Shown: positions 55,063 through 64,000 of the stretch, piece after piece | Numbering within the stretch: position 1 is the stretch's first letter | Layout of the letters: each line of letters opens with the position of its first letter | Assembly: GCA_001485295.1 (NCBI GenBank) | Contig: BBOA01000001.1 | Location: 248,001-312,000, forward strand | Direction: 5' to 3' | From: Type-B symbiont of Plautia stali | GTDB lineage: Bacteria > Pseudomonadota > Gammaproteobacteria > Enterobacterales > Enterobacteriaceae | DNA length: 64,000 nt | Position numbers and translations under genes: made by a program | Notes under the pieces: model-generated | What the model was told of the DNA's origin: nothing | Databases searched by the model: none | What the model saw: the letters and a program-made list of their open reading frames with translations, nothing else

Positions 55063-55327
55063 TCCTCGGCGCGCGGAATCGAGTGCGCCGGATCTTTCGC
55101 TTCACCGGCGGTAATGCCGATAATCTCAATGCCGCCGTAGGCGAACCGATGCCCCAGAAAATCATGGCGAAACCGGTGACAATCATCGCCACGATAGTGG
55201 CGACTTTAAAGAAAAAGAACCAGAACTCTACTTCGCCGAACACCTTTAAGCTTATCAGGTTGACCGCGCCGATAATCAGCACCATACTCAGCACCCATAT
55301 CCAGTATGGCGCCTCCGGGAACCAGAC

Positions 55328-55359
55328 GCCTATGCCTATATAGGCCTATGCCTATATAG
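55328..55359. repeat. Perfect 16-bp tandem duplication in proY remnant
   Basis: GCCTATGCCTATATAG occurs twice head to tail; the unit itself contains a shorter repeat (CCTATG/CCTATA). It shifts the proY frame after TAFGIYIGIG. Confidence 0.88.
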
Positions 55360-55690
55360 ATGCCGAAGGCGGTGACTTCGGCAATGGCGACGATCAGGAT
55401 CTCGAAGCAGTAGGTCCAGCTGGTGATATAGCCCACCAGCGGCCCGAGATAATCCTGCGCGTAGTGCGAAGACGAGCTGGCCTGCGGGGTTGTTCACGGA
55501 CATCTCGCCCAGCGCGCGCAAATGATAAATGATATAGGCCACTGCGCTGAGCAGCACGCTCGGCCCCACCATCTTGATGGTATCCGCAGTCCAGTGCCAA
55601 TCGCCGATCCCAGCGCTATAAAACGGATGTGGCGCGTGCTCAGTCCGCGTTTGATCTTATTGGTTTCTTGCATAACAACCTATACCCGTG

Positions 55691-55719
55691 AAAAGAAAAA
55701 CCACGGGCAAGCCTGTGGT
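55691..55719 (-). terminator. Terminator of brnQ
   Basis: ACCAC-A-GGC, loop TT, GCC-C-GTGGT followed by TTTTTCTTTT on the minus strand, just beyond brnQ. Confidence 0.75.
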
Positions 55720-55740
55720 CATAGTAAAAAGCTGTGGCGG

Positions 55741-57060
55741 CTACGAGTGAGCCGTAACCTGCTCGCGTCCTTTCACGCGATCCACAATCGCCGCCACCAG
55801 CAGCATCACCAGCGAAGGCGGTAACCAAGCAAGTCCCTGATCCGCCAGCGGCAGGTGCCGGCTGAACGCCGGCAGCATATCTTTCAACCCGGTGGTTTTC
55901 ACGCCGTCGATGATGCCGAAAATCAGGCTGACCAGCATGGTCGGCGCAATCAGGCGGCTGCTCTTGTTCCACCAGTTCAGGGTGAAACTTAGCACGATCA
56001 GCACGATGCACGGCGGATAAATCGCCGTTAGCACCGGAATCGAAATCTGAATTAGATGGCTCAAGCCAAGGTTCGACACTACCATTGAGAACAGACTCAG
56101 AACAAAGACCAGTGCTTTATATGACAACGGCAGGTATTGCGCAAAAAATTCTGCACAGGCGCAGGTCAGGCCGACCGCCGTCACTATGCAGGCGACGAAA
56201 ATCAGCGCCGCGAGGAAGAAGCTGCCCATGTTGCCGAAGGTCTGCTGCACGTAGGTGTGCAGGATCGCCGCACCGTTGGCGCTCTGTGCCACCAGCGCCC
56301 CGCTGCCGTTGCCGAGCTTGAACAGGCTCAGGTAGACCAGCGTCAGGCCGACGCCCGCGATCAGGCCGGACAGAATGGTGTAGCGCGTCAGCAGACTGGC
56401 GCTCTCAACGCCGCGCGAGCGCGCCGCGTTGACGATCACGATGCCGAACACCAACGCACCAAGCGTATCCATCGTCAGATAACCATTAACGAAGCCACTG
56501 GAGAAGGCGGCGCTCTGATAATCTTCCGTAGCGTGCGCAGTGGTACCCGCCGGCCAGATCAGCGCCGCAACACCCAGCACCGTCAGCGCCAAGATCTTCA
56601 GCGGCGCGAGGAAATGGCCCACGGTATCAAGCAGTTTGCCCGGATAGAGCGAAATGCCGATCACCAACGCAAAATAGATCAGACTATAGATAAACAGCGA
56701 CAGCCCGCCGTCGCCGGTCAACGGGGCGATGCCCACTTCGAACGACACAGTCGCGGTACGCGGCGTGGCGAACAGCGGCCCCACCGTCAGATGGCAAACG
56801 GTAGCCAGAAGCAGACCGGCGGCTTTGCCGATCGGCGGGCTGAGCGCGTCAATGCCGCCGCCGACGCGCGCCAGCGCGATAATGGTCATAACCGGCAGGC
56901 CAACCGCGGTAAGCAGAAAGCCAATGGCGGCGGTCCAGACGTGCTCGCCTGATTGAATACCGACCATCGGCGGGAAAATAATGTTACCCGCGCCAACAAA
57001 CAAGGCAAACGTCATGAAGCCCAGCGCGAGAATATCCTTTGAGGTTAAGCGGTATGTCAT
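55741..57060 (-). CDS. brnQ: BrnQ, branched-chain amino-acid:cation symporter
   Basis: Takes up leucine, isoleucine and valine. 439 residues, same as E. coli BrnQ, about 12 membrane spans. Start [20 protein letters not shown], then [20 protein letters not shown]; other conserved blocks are [38 protein letters not shown] and [21 protein letters not shown] longer in-frame start 33 codons upstream has no family support. One of the few transporters left intact here. Confidence 0.97.
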   Translation of the reverse strand: MTYRLTSKDILALGFMTFALFVGAGNIIFPPMVGIQSGEHVWTAAIGFLLTAVGLPVMTIIALARVGGGIDALSPPIGKAAGLLLATVCHLTVGPLFATPRTATVSFEVGIAPLTGDGGLSLFIYSLIYFALVIGISLYPGKLLDTVGHFLAPLKILALTVLGVAALIWPAGTTAHATEDYQSAAFSSGFVNGYLTMDTLGALVFGIVIVNAARSRGVESASLLTRYTILSGLIAGVGLTLVYLSLFKLGNGSGALVAQSANGAAILHTYVQQTFGNMGSFFLAALIFVACIVTAVGLTCACAEFFAQYLPLSYKALVFVLSLFSMVVSNLGLSHLIQISIPVLTAIYPPCIVLIVLSFTLNWWNKSSRLIAPTMLVSLIFGIIDGVKTTGLKDMLPAFSRHLPLADQGLAWLPPSLVMLLVAAIVDRVKGREQVTAHS

Positions 57061-57462
57061 ACAACTGTATAGCCTGTTACGAATGTTGCGGTGGAAATTG
57101 GGTTTGTGTTGTCCCCAAACCGCGCAGTGACAACGACTTAGCACGCTATGCCAGAGCATTATGCTTTCTGTAATCGTATCGCGCAGGTGATTTGAGCTGA
57201 TTTTGTTCTATTCACAAGTGGGATGATACGACAACGGCCGTAAGTAGAACGTTTATAGTAAAGAAAGGCAATACGGGATCGGAAAACCGGAAGATTATGT
57301 CGTATAAAAGGATAAAATCAGTGAAAACAGCTGTTATTAAGTGGTAGGGCATCAGATGATGTGCTTAATTTTTCCCCATCGCGTGGGAAATTCCAAGCGC
57401 TGACGCCGTTTCTCATGCACAAAAGGCGCGTTTTACGTGCCTGTTTACACAAGTTTACAGCG
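57061..57462. other. Non-coding gap upstream of brnQ
   Basis: About 400 bases between brnQ and the MetE-like remnant. AT-rich around 57170-57360; it should carry the brnQ promoter, but I see no gene, RNA or clear promoter elements. Confidence 0.4.
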
Positions 57463-58535
57463 TTACCACACCTGCCTGACGATATCAACTACCCAGACGG
57501 ATCTTCGCCCACTGCTGCTCTTCGCTCAGGCTGTTGCCCTCTTCGGTCAAGGCGAAGCTGCACTGTGGGCTAAGGCAGATCTGGTCGAGGCTGACGAACT
57601 TCGTCTCTCTTCCTGCAGACGCGCCTTCACCTGCGCCGGATCTTCCAGCTCGCCGTTTTTGGTGGTCACCAAGCCTAACACCACTTTCTGATGGCCCGGC
57701 TTGATAAAGCGCAGCGGTTCGAAACCGCCGGAGCGCTCGTTGTTATACTCAAGGAAGAATTCGTCGATATTGACGCCGCCGAACAGGATTTCCGCCACTG
57801 GCTCATAGCTGCTCTCAAAGATCTAGGTAGAGCGAAAGTTGCCGCGACAGACGTGCAGATCCACGGTGAGATAGGCCGGTTTGCCTTCCAGCGTCTTGTT
57901 GAGCACTCGGGCATAGGTTTGCGCTAGCTGCTCGGGATCGTCGCCGCGCTTGCGGATCTGACGCTTCTGATCTTCCGAGTAGAGGGAGGGGTAGGCGCAG
58001 ACGGTGTCGTCCAGCTGCAGATAGCAACAGCCCGCGTCGTAAAAGGCTTTGATCGCCGTTTTACAGGTTTCGGCCAGATCTCGAAGTAAGTCTGCCAGAT
58101 CGGGATAGACCGTCTCATCGATCACCTTACGCCCGCCGCGGAAGTGCAGCACGCTCGGGCTGGGAATGGTCATCTTCAAGGCGACGTAGTGCTGAAAGTG
58201 AAAGCCGAGCTGACCCACTACGCGCACTCCGTGCGCTTTAGTCTGCACGCCGTTAAACTGAATACCCTGATCGGCTTCAAACAGCTCAACGCCTTCCAAG
58301 TCGCCTAAAAAGTCGAAGCGTCACTAGGCGCTGCGGAATTCGCCGTCGGTCACCACCTGCAGGCCATTGGCGATCTGCTTGCTAACCACGTCGCGAATCG
58401 TTTCATCTTCGATGCGGGTCAGCGCGGCTTTGTCGATCTGGCCGGCGGCATACTGCTCGCGCGTTTTTGATCGCGGTGGGACGTAGGAAAACTGCCGACG
58501 GTATCGGCGCGGAAAGAGGCGGTCTGTGCGGTCAT
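57463..58535 (-). pseudogene. Cobalamin-independent methionine synthase-like protein (YxjG/MetE C-domain family), broken
   Basis: Resembles the short MetE-related proteins made of the zinc/catalytic domain only. Frame pieces: MTAQTASFRADTVGSF (then a frame break), IDKAALTRIEDETIRDVVSK, DGEFRSA, FDFLGDLEGVELFEA, YLQLDDTVCAYPSLYSEDQK, YLTVDLHVCRGNF and GGFEPLRFIKPGHQKVVLGL. TAG codons replace Trp at 57823-57825 and 58324-58326 (both CCTGG to CCTAG), with a TGA next to the second. The HVCRGN motif carrying the zinc His and Cys is still readable. Absent from E. coli at this site. Confidence 0.82.
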
Positions 58536-58697
58536 CTTCACTCCTAGTGCCCTGACGAATAGTGACGTCGGGGGGATAATTTCGCTAAGTTATATGCAGC
58601 CATTTAGATGGCTAAGCGTCTGCATTGAGAGTGACATGAGCGCGTCTCATGTATAACAGAAGAAAATTCAGCGGTGATGAAATAAATATGTTAGCGG

Positions 58698-59520
58698 CTA
58701 CTTCGCCTCTGATTCCAGAGTCTGCTTACGCTGCGCGGCGGAGAGCGGCAGACAGCCCGCTCCGCTGACGCGCGGCTTACCCGGGGTGCTCTATTGACAT
58801 AGAGATAGAGCGGCCGCTGCGGATAGAGTCGGCGTAAGGCGCGACTGCCTCGCCTTACGCATCGACCACGGCGAACATCTTCACGCTGCTGAGATGAAAG
58901 CCGAAGCTGGCGTAGCCGACGATGCTGCGCGGATTGGCAGCGACCGCCTGCACCACGGCGGTTGAGCCGGGGAACTCCGCCACATCGGCGCGCAAATCGC
59001 CGTTGCATAGGCCTGCTGCTTAAAGAAGTCCTAGGTGCCCGACGCGGGTTGCGCCCGTAGCGCTGAAGCGGTTGGCTTGCCCAGTCGGGCTGCTGCGCGC
59101 CGAGATCGCCCCAGCGCGTCGGCGGCTGAGTGACGCCGCACAGGCGCGTGATCGAGAAAACCGCATCCAGCTGGCGCGTGGCGATCTGCCAGCGCGTCGA
59201 GCGCCACCGGCACGGCAAGCGGCGTATAGCCGTAGCGCGTTTGAAACAGCTGGCACTATATTCAGCCTGCATCGGGCGGCTCATCGGGCCAAGCTGCGCG
59301 GCGCCCGCTGCCAGCGCGGACGGCATGGTCGAGAAGCCGGACGCATGCACCTGCAGATTCACGCCCGGCGCGCGCTGAAAGCCTCACTCCACAGCATCAT
59401 TAGAGTCCTTAGCGTGTCGGAGCCGACGCTGCTGAGGTTGCCGGCAAGCATTTCAGGCTGCGCCGCCGCCGAGAACACGGCGGGCCTGAAGAGAGAAATC
59501 AACAGCAGCAAGGCACGCAT
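58698..59520 (-). pseudogene. PstS-like phosphate-binding protein, broken
   Basis: From the ATG at 59520, MRALLLLISLFRPAVFSAAA is a signal peptide, followed by NLSSVGSDTL, the conserved phosphate-loop start of PstS-family receptors, then NLQVHASGFSTMPSALAAGA and AQLGPMSRPM, a second hallmark. The frame is lost after about residue 80 and the remaining two thirds exist only as scattered pieces (SRYGYTPL-like, TPGKPRVSGAGCLPLS) ending QTLESEAK. It adjoins phoR, which fits a phosphate role. All three neighbouring phosphate genes are dead. Confidence 0.78.
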
Positions 59521-59538
59521 AATAGGTTCCATTAAGGA

Positions 59539-60003
59539 TTAATGGACGTCATTCTCCTGCAACCCCGCGCTGACGATCAACTTCGACGGCAGCGTAAAAA
59601 TAAAAAAGGTCTCTTTCTCGGGATCGCTAGCCCCAGCACCAGCCCGCTGCTGCTGGCGCGCGAATGCGCTTTCTTCACGCGATAGAAACGTTCCGTCAGG
59701 CGCGGTAGATGCTTGCCGGGAATACCAAGCCGGTTGGAACTGCACGCCTTGCAGGTTGCTCAGCTGTATCTAATATAGAGGTCGTAAAACATCGACACCC
59801 AGCTTGCCTAGCCGGTGGGCGGCGTCATGGTGCGATCCCACCCACAGTCAGTGCGACAAGGCTCATCAGGTTATGAAAGTGCCACAGCAGCACTACCAGC
59901 ACGCTGAGCAGTAGCCAAGGCAGATAGCCGATAATCAGCGCGGGCGGGCGCAGGCCAGCGCCCGCTCGGAGAGCAGACTCTTCCAGAAGAGTCGTTCCAC
60001 CAT
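59539..60003 (-). pseudogene. phoR: PhoR phosphate sensor kinase, kinase core deleted
   Basis: Normally about 431 residues with two N-terminal helices, a PAS domain, HisKA and ATPase domains. Here [20 protein letters not shown] is the normal N-terminus, the membrane region is scrambled by stops, and then the sequence joins directly to LTERFYRVKKAHSR, from the C-terminal ATPase domain, in another frame. The PAS domain and phospho-accepting His are absent. It lies 14 bases after phoB on the same strand. Confidence 0.88.
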
Positions 60004-60017
60004 GATGGCAACTTCTT

Positions 60018-60463
60018 TTAGTAGCGGGCGGAGAAACGATACCACGTTCCGTGAACAGTTTGAACCATGCGATCGTGGCCGGAGACTTCTAGGCGCCTTG
60101 CGTAAGCGGCGGATATGCACGTCGACGGTGCGATCCTCCACATAAACATTGGTGCCCTAGACGTGGTTAAGCAGTTGGTCACGGCTGTAAACCCGCTCTG
60201 GATAGGTCATAAAGAAGTACAGCAGTTCATAAGCATCATCGCCGGAATATCGCGGGTCAGGTGTTTGATAAACTGAATGCCGTTGCCGCCCGGCAGCATC
60301 CAGTCCAGCAGAATCAGATCTGGCCAAGGTTCAATTAGCTTCCCTATCGCGCTGTCATAATCCTCGGCCTCGATGGGCTGGTAGTATAGTTCTGCTGTAG
60401 AACGAAACACAGCATTTTATGGATAGAGGCTTCATCTTCCACAACCAAAATGTGCTTAACTAT
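60018..60463 (-). pseudogene. phoB: PhoB phosphate response regulator, broken
   Basis: The expected start codon before [17 protein letters not shown] is ATA (60461-60463), with AGGAG upstream, so ATG has become ATA. The receiver domain then changes frame; the phospho-acceptor segment [20 protein letters not shown] is still readable. About 80 residues joining the receiver and DNA-binding domains are deleted, and the C-terminal winged helix is interrupted by TAG at 60157-60159 (Trp in HVWGTN) and a one-base insertion before [13 protein letters not shown]. Phosphate-starvation regulation cannot work. Confidence 0.93.
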
Positions 60464-60638
60464 TGTAACTCCTGCTGATGTGACTGCTGTCACCGTTATA
60501 TTTATATACGGCGCCATTATGCTTCAGATTTATGACACTTTTATGAAAAACATAGCGGCTTAATCATAGCGCGGCTTTTTTCGCTTTTGCCCTATAGCCG
60601 GTATAATCGTCCGGCAAACCAATTCGGCAGGGAGTTTT

Positions 60639-61131
60639 ATGCACATCATTCATACCGCGGACTGGCACCTCGGTCAGTTTTTCTATAACAAAAGCCGGAT
60701 AGCCGAGCACTAGGCCTTTCTCGACTGGCTGCTGGCGCGTATTGAAGCGCATCAGGTCGACATGCTGATCGTCACGGGCGAGCTGTTCAACCGTTTCGTG
60801 GTAGCGCTGCAGCCGACCGGCTACCAGCTAGTGGTGCTGGCGGGCAACTATGACTCGGTGGCTATGCTCAACGAGTCGCGCGCCCTGATTGCCTGCCTCA
60901 ACAGCCAAGTGATCACCATCACAACCTGCTGGGGCTGCGCAATATTCTGCGCAGCCCCGCTGGCCAGTTGGGCCGCGAGAAGCAGCTCAGCCTGCTGGAG
61001 GAGATCGCCGCGCATTACCAGCGCAGTGTCGACGCGGCACGCGCCCATCCGCTGGCGCTGCCGGTAATCACAACCAGCCATCTCACCATGGTCGGCGTCA
61101 GCAAAAGCGATTCGGTGCGCGATATCTCGTG
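60639..61131 (+). pseudogene. sbcD: SbcD nuclease subunit, truncated
   Basis: Mre11-type nuclease subunit of SbcCD. MHIIHTADWHLGQFFYNKSR has the first metal-binding motif (DWH), then EH-TAG-AFLDWLLARIEAHQ (TAG at 60711-60713 at a Gln; CCAGG site). The GDVFD motif reads VTGELFNRF with about 15 residues missing, and LVVLAGNYDSVAMLNESRAL has GNYD instead of GNHD. The gene breaks off after HLTMVGVSKSDSVRDIS, about residue 200 of 400, at a junction with the OPT remnant. sbcC is absent. Confidence 0.92.
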
Positions 61132-62590
61132 ATATCTATAGAAGCTATAGAGGGCTCGCCGGTAATAAAACCCGCCGCCATCACCCCCATCGGCGAGCGG
61201 CCGCGCTCGCCCCATACGCGGATAATCACGATACGCAGCACAATGCCAACCACCACCGCCCAGCTGGCCATGGCGTTGTTGATCAGCAGGCAGGTGGCGA
61301 GCAGGATGCCGAGCTGGCGTTTCGGCCCGCCGATCAGCTGAATAAGGGCGTCCGGAATTGCCCACATCAGCAGGCTGCCGGTGATGCCCGGCTCCGCGCC
61401 TGCCTAAATAGTTTTCGCATAAACGCGCGCTACCGGCGGTAGCAGATTTTCCGCAAAGAAGAGAAAGAAGAGATTGTGCGCGTATCAGACCACGGGAATA
61501 AAGAGACCAGAAATACAATCATCGCGGCAATCAGCTGAATACGGCGGCCTCAAAGCGCCTGCTTCATATCCGCGCCGTTGCCGCGCAAAATAAAGCCCGC
61601 TTTAAGATCTCATACCCCATCTCGGCGAAGGCAGGCCCGGTGGCGGCGGTAAAGCCACAGCAGGCAAAGCGCCAGTGGCGAAAAACCGAGCAAGATGCCA
61701 ACAATCAAGGTAATCAGCGCCACCGCGAACGCTGCAAACCAGCCGGAATGCATCGCGGCGATGTCGACGATCAGCTCATGCACGAAGGCAGCGAACGCTG
61801 CGTAAATCACGAACAGCAACAGCATCGGCTGGCTCATCTCGCTCCACAGCCCACCCGCCAGCACTAGCAGCGCCGAAATAATCAGGTAGCCCGCGCCGCC
61901 GAGGCCGAGGGCCCATTTGAACTCGCTGCCGCCACGGATCACCTTCTGCTCATCCGGGCGGCGACTGCGGATCACCATCACCACCTATATCAGCGCCACT
62001 AGGCCTGTCCCGACCGTTACGCCGTGCGGCAGGTAGATCCGATGCCGGCAACCGGTTGCGCGTAGGCGCGCACCAGAAGCCCAAGCCAAGCATGCCCGCC
62101 CCAAGCAGCCAAGGCCTGACGGCCGCCCTTGTCGCCCGCTTTAATCGCCTCTACGGCGACCACGTCCGGCGGCCAAGCGTTGCTGGCGGGAAAGACGTGG
62201 GTGTCAAATAAACGGTAGAGCAGATAAGCGTCCAGCAGCATCGCCGTGCTAACGCCGCAAAACATTGGTAGCACCAGCTGCCCCGGCGCCCAAGGCGCTG
62301 CGATCAGTATCAGCAAACTGTTCGCCGCGCCGAAAATGGCAGAAGAGATGGCGGTCTGCGCGAGGTTTTGAATTTCAATCGAGCGATAACGGCGAAACGC
62401 CTATAGTGGAATACGCGCCAACAGTGCGCCGCTAATAGAGGTGTTCGGCGTCACGCCGATGGTGGTAATAAGCTGCACGCCGATAATAACGCCCGCCACA
62501 GACAGGGCGATTAATACTATAGCCACGCCAGCCTGCTTTACTGGATTAACCTTCTCTATTGTTCCCGTCAGGAATGCCAGTAGAAATGAA
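61132..62590 (-). pseudogene. OPT-family oligopeptide/metal-chelate transporter, fragmented
   Basis: Pieces of an OPT superfamily permease in several frames: FLLAFLTGTIEKVNPVKQAG, VGVIIGVQLITTIGVTPNT-type, VFPASNAWPPDVVAVEAIKA, WALGLGGAGYLIISALLVLA, FVHELIVDIAAMHSGWFAAF, IQLIGGPKRQLGILLATCLL and GVMAAGFITGE. The family-typical PPDVVxxEAIKAG and GGPKRQxG are clear. Length is below the usual 1.8-2.0 kb, with TAG codons and indels. Its C-terminus is cut at the sbcD junction. Not part of the E. coli backbone. Confidence 0.75.
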
Positions 62591-62600
62591 ATGACGCTTC

Positions 62601-62621
62601 GCGAGCCTGAATCAGGCTCGC
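62601..62621. repeat. 10-bp inverted repeat
   Basis: GCGAGCCTGA and TCAGGCTCGC flank a single base; a T7 tract follows nine bases later on the plus strand. It could be a terminator for the plus strand or an operator between the OPT and regulator remnants. I cannot decide. Confidence 0.55.
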
Positions 62622-62639
62622 CTACGTCGTTTTTTTATT

Positions 62640-63112
62640 TCGTCCGTGAGTATAAATAAACAGGCCCGAAGGTCTAGCGTTTTCCCGGTTTGGCAAAAGT
62701 ATTGCGCCATATTTTTCAGCTAGATCGCTGGCCGTCATGCGTAATCGCCACCGTATCGCCGTGATATTTATTACGTAGCGAGACGGCGAGCGAACTGATG
62801 CCAAGCAGCGTTTCGTTGCGCACCAGCGACCAGTGCTGGAGGCTGATGTCCGCCAGCGGCGCCAAGAGATAGTGTCCGGCGACCGACAACAGCACGCGGC
62901 CAATATGTATAACAGTGATTCTCCGCATCGCGCTCCAGCATGCCCTAGCTTTTCATAGTGGCCAGCAGTCGCGACACAGTGCTTTTCGGCAGGCACAGCG
63001 CCTCCACGACATCGGTAAACGTCAGCCCGGGATTCCCCTGCGTCACGCCTTTTTGCTGAAACAGCTTAAGTACTAGCTTAAGTACTGCGGTGACGTTTTC
63101 GAGTGTCGTCAC
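62640..63112 (-). pseudogene. IclR-family transcriptional regulator, broken
   Basis: From a GTG at 63112 the protein begins TTLENVTAVLKLVLKLFQQK, then GLTFTDVVEALCLPKSTVSR and LLATMKS, a winged helix typical of IclR regulators, followed by TAG at 62945-62947 at a Gln (CCAGG site). Thereafter pieces such as HIGRVLLSVAGHYL and NKYHGDTVAITHDGQ appear in changed frames. The N-terminus contains a four-residue insertion (VLKL repeated) caused by a 12-bp tandem duplication. Likely the former regulator of the neighbouring OPT transporter. Confidence 0.78.
63063..63086. repeat. Perfect 12-bp tandem duplication in IclR-like remnant
   Basis: AGCTTAAGTACT occurs twice head to tail and duplicates VLKL in the DNA-binding domain. 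It is frame neutral. Confidence 0.88.
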
Positions 63113-63385
63113 ATTATGAGTTTCTCTATATGAAACCGAGTTCCTGTGTCAATGCCTTAAAATTAAAGCGCCACGGAATAAGGGTCAAGCGTCATTTTTT
63201 GTCAGCGGAAATACGGCGCAGTCAAATAACCGTAATAACGGCAAGCAGAAATGATTTTATAGGTGAGTAAAGATAAATAGCAGAATAATGGATAAGAGTT
63301 TCTTTACGCGCAGGCAGATAATAACAGCAAATAGCATCAGGCGAAAAAGAGAATTCGGGCTGGCGTCCCTGCCAGAGAGATGGCC

Positions 63386-63577
63386 CTATTCTTTTTCCAC
63401 ATCTTCATAGCGGACTTTTGCATCCTGCGCTTCCGCTTCTGAAGTATGTTCGCTAATTAAGGTATTAGGCGATGGATGATCGGCGCGTAACTCCCATGAA
63501 GTTACGGTGCTACCCGGCGGCCCTTTCTCTACTGTAACGACACGGGCTTCACGTGGATAAGGTGGTCTGGTCGGCAT
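63386..63577 (-). CDS. yaiA: YaiA family small protein
   Basis: 63-residue protein of unknown function; in E. coli yaiA lies directly after aroL and is co-regulated by TyrR/Trp[41 protein letters not shown] and the end VRYEDVEKE match E. coli YaiA closely. I chose the ATG at 63577, two codons inside a longer frame, because it gives the family start MPTxPPYPREA. It lies 123 bases downstream of aroL on the same strand. Intact. The gap 63113-63385 upstream of the regulator remnant shows nothing recognisable. Confidence 0.92.
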   Translation of the reverse strand: MPTRPPYPREARVVTVEKGPPGSTVTSWELRADHPSPNTLISEHTSEAEAQDAKVRYEDVEKE

Positions 63578-63700
63578 ATTCAATCCCTCCTAGCTGATCG
63601 TATTCCACACGACGAGACGATTCCCGTCTGGGGATCAGTATAGCCAAGCTATGCAACCTAAGCGGGAAAGCAGGAGGAATCTGAGGAAAAAGCGCGGACG

Positions 63701-64000
63701 TTAGCTGGCGCGCGCTAGTGAAAGCAGCTGAAGGATCGCGTCCACCACCCGCTCTGGCAACTGCATGGCGTTGACTTCATGATGGGCGGCATTGCGATAG
63801 AGATGCGCGCGCTCGCGCAGGATATCACCCATCTCTTCAGCGATGGGACGGCCGGTGAGCGTAGGACGCTGCGCCGCTTCCGGCTGGCTCTCCAGCCGCT
63901 GCGCCAGGATGTGCGACGGCGCGCTGAGCCAGATCACCTGCCCCTGCTCGCGCATAAAGCGGCGGTTGTGCTCCGCCAACACCATGCCGCCGCCGGTGGC
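63701..64000 (-). CDS. aroL: AroL, shikimate kinase II (5' end outside window)
   Basis: Phosphorylates shikimate in aromatic amino-acid synthesis. Only the last 100 residues are inside the window: ATGGGMVLAEHNRRFMREQG is the shikimate-binding glycine-rich segment, and RPTLTGRPIAEEM carries the conserved Arg of the lid region. The tail ends AILQLLSLARAS. P-loop lies outside. Placed next to yaiA as in E. coli. Confidence 0.94.
   Translation of the reverse strand, partial: ATGGGMVLAEHNRRFMREQGQVIWLSAPSHILAQRLESQPEAAQRPTLTGRPIAEEMGDILRERAHLYRNAAHHEVNAMQLPERVVDAILQLLSLARAS

Larger units (their letters stand above)
54683..55673 (-). pseudogene. proY: ProY amino-acid permease, broken
   Basis: APC-family permease, about 457 residues when intact. 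From the ATG at 55673 (MQETNK region), frames switch repeatedly: [78 protein letters not shown]-type and FLTFIIALIGYFPDIRVSLY. TAG codons at 55016-55018 (Trp in IPWVTV, a CCTGG site) and 54824-54826 also occur. Two tandem duplications (12 and 16 bp) and a large internal deletion add to the damage. Neighbour brnQ is intact, as is the E. coli proY-brnQ order. Confidence 0.92.

Noticed and set aside
55320-55362. Short repeats as a CRISPR array
   Set aside because: Only two adjacent copies with no spacers; they are tandem duplications.
56137-56952. A 271-codon open frame antisense to brnQ
   Set aside because: Its Arg/Gln/Asp-rich composition is typical of antisense membrane-protein frames; brnQ is intact.
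62601-62640. End of an insertion sequence
   Set aside because: The inverted repeat is short and centred rather than at two element ends; no transposase frame or target duplication is near.

Overview
The window is chromosomal DNA from an Enterobacterales bacterium (Erwinia/Pantoea-like by gene content and protein similarity). Its backbone follows the E. coli 9-10 minute region almost gene for gene: acrB-tomB-hha, ffs-ybaZ-ybaY-tesB-amtB-glnK-mdlB-mdlA-decR-cof-ybaE-queC-fadM-ybaV-ppiD-hupB-lon-clpX-clpP-tig-bolA-yajG-ampG-cyoABCDE-yajR-yajQ-panE-yajL-thiI-xseB-ispA-dxs-yajO-pgpA-thiL-nusB-ribE-ribD-nrdR-yajI-secF-secD-yajC-tgt-queA-acpH-proY-brnQ-phoR-phoB-sbcD, then yaiA and aroL. Roughly half of these loci are broken, while the order is kept and no insertion sequence is visible. 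That is the picture of a recently host-restricted lineage (for example an insect symbiont) in active gene decay. The host association is inference from the decay pattern only.

What is intact: proteostasis (ppiD, lon nearly complete, clpX, clpP, tig), protein export (yajC-secD-secF), the cytochrome bo3 operon (cyoABCDE), isoprenoid and riboflavin synthesis (ispA, dxs, ribD, ribE), queuosine steps (tgt, queA, queC with a suspect zinc site), RNA and division genes (nusB, nrdR, bolA, ffs), pantothenate panE, thiL, pgpA, xseB, brnQ, mdlA/mdlB, lipoproteins ybaY and yajG, the zinc-starvation ribosomal pair rpmE2/rpmJ2, and acrB and aroL as partial genes at the window edges.

What is broken: ammonium uptake and its regulator (amtB, glnK), phosphate signalling (phoB, phoR, a PstS-like gene), sulfur chemistry (thiI, a cysteine-synthase-like gene, a MetE-like gene, decR), many transporters (a metal ABC importer, ampG, yajR, proY, an OPT transporter), thioesterases and reductases (tesB, fadM, adhP, yajO), and DNA-maintenance genes (ybaZ, sbcD). 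tomB and yajQ have frameshifted C-termini. hupB has an amber at codon 5 and lon has an amber about six codons before its ancestral end.

Three mutational signatures recur. First, premature stops are overwhelmingly TAG, and many sit exactly where CCAGG or CCTGG would be the ancestral sequence, as expected from unrepaired deamination of Dcm-methylated cytosine; CTAG is also common at synonymous sites. Second, there are at least six perfect tandem duplications of 12-17 bp, one of which recodes the end of yajQ. Third, several genes keep both ends but have lost the middle (ampG, yajL, phoR, phoB, ybaV, the cysteine-synthase-like gene). I found no CRISPR array, prophage, tRNA, rRNA operon or convincing novel defence system.
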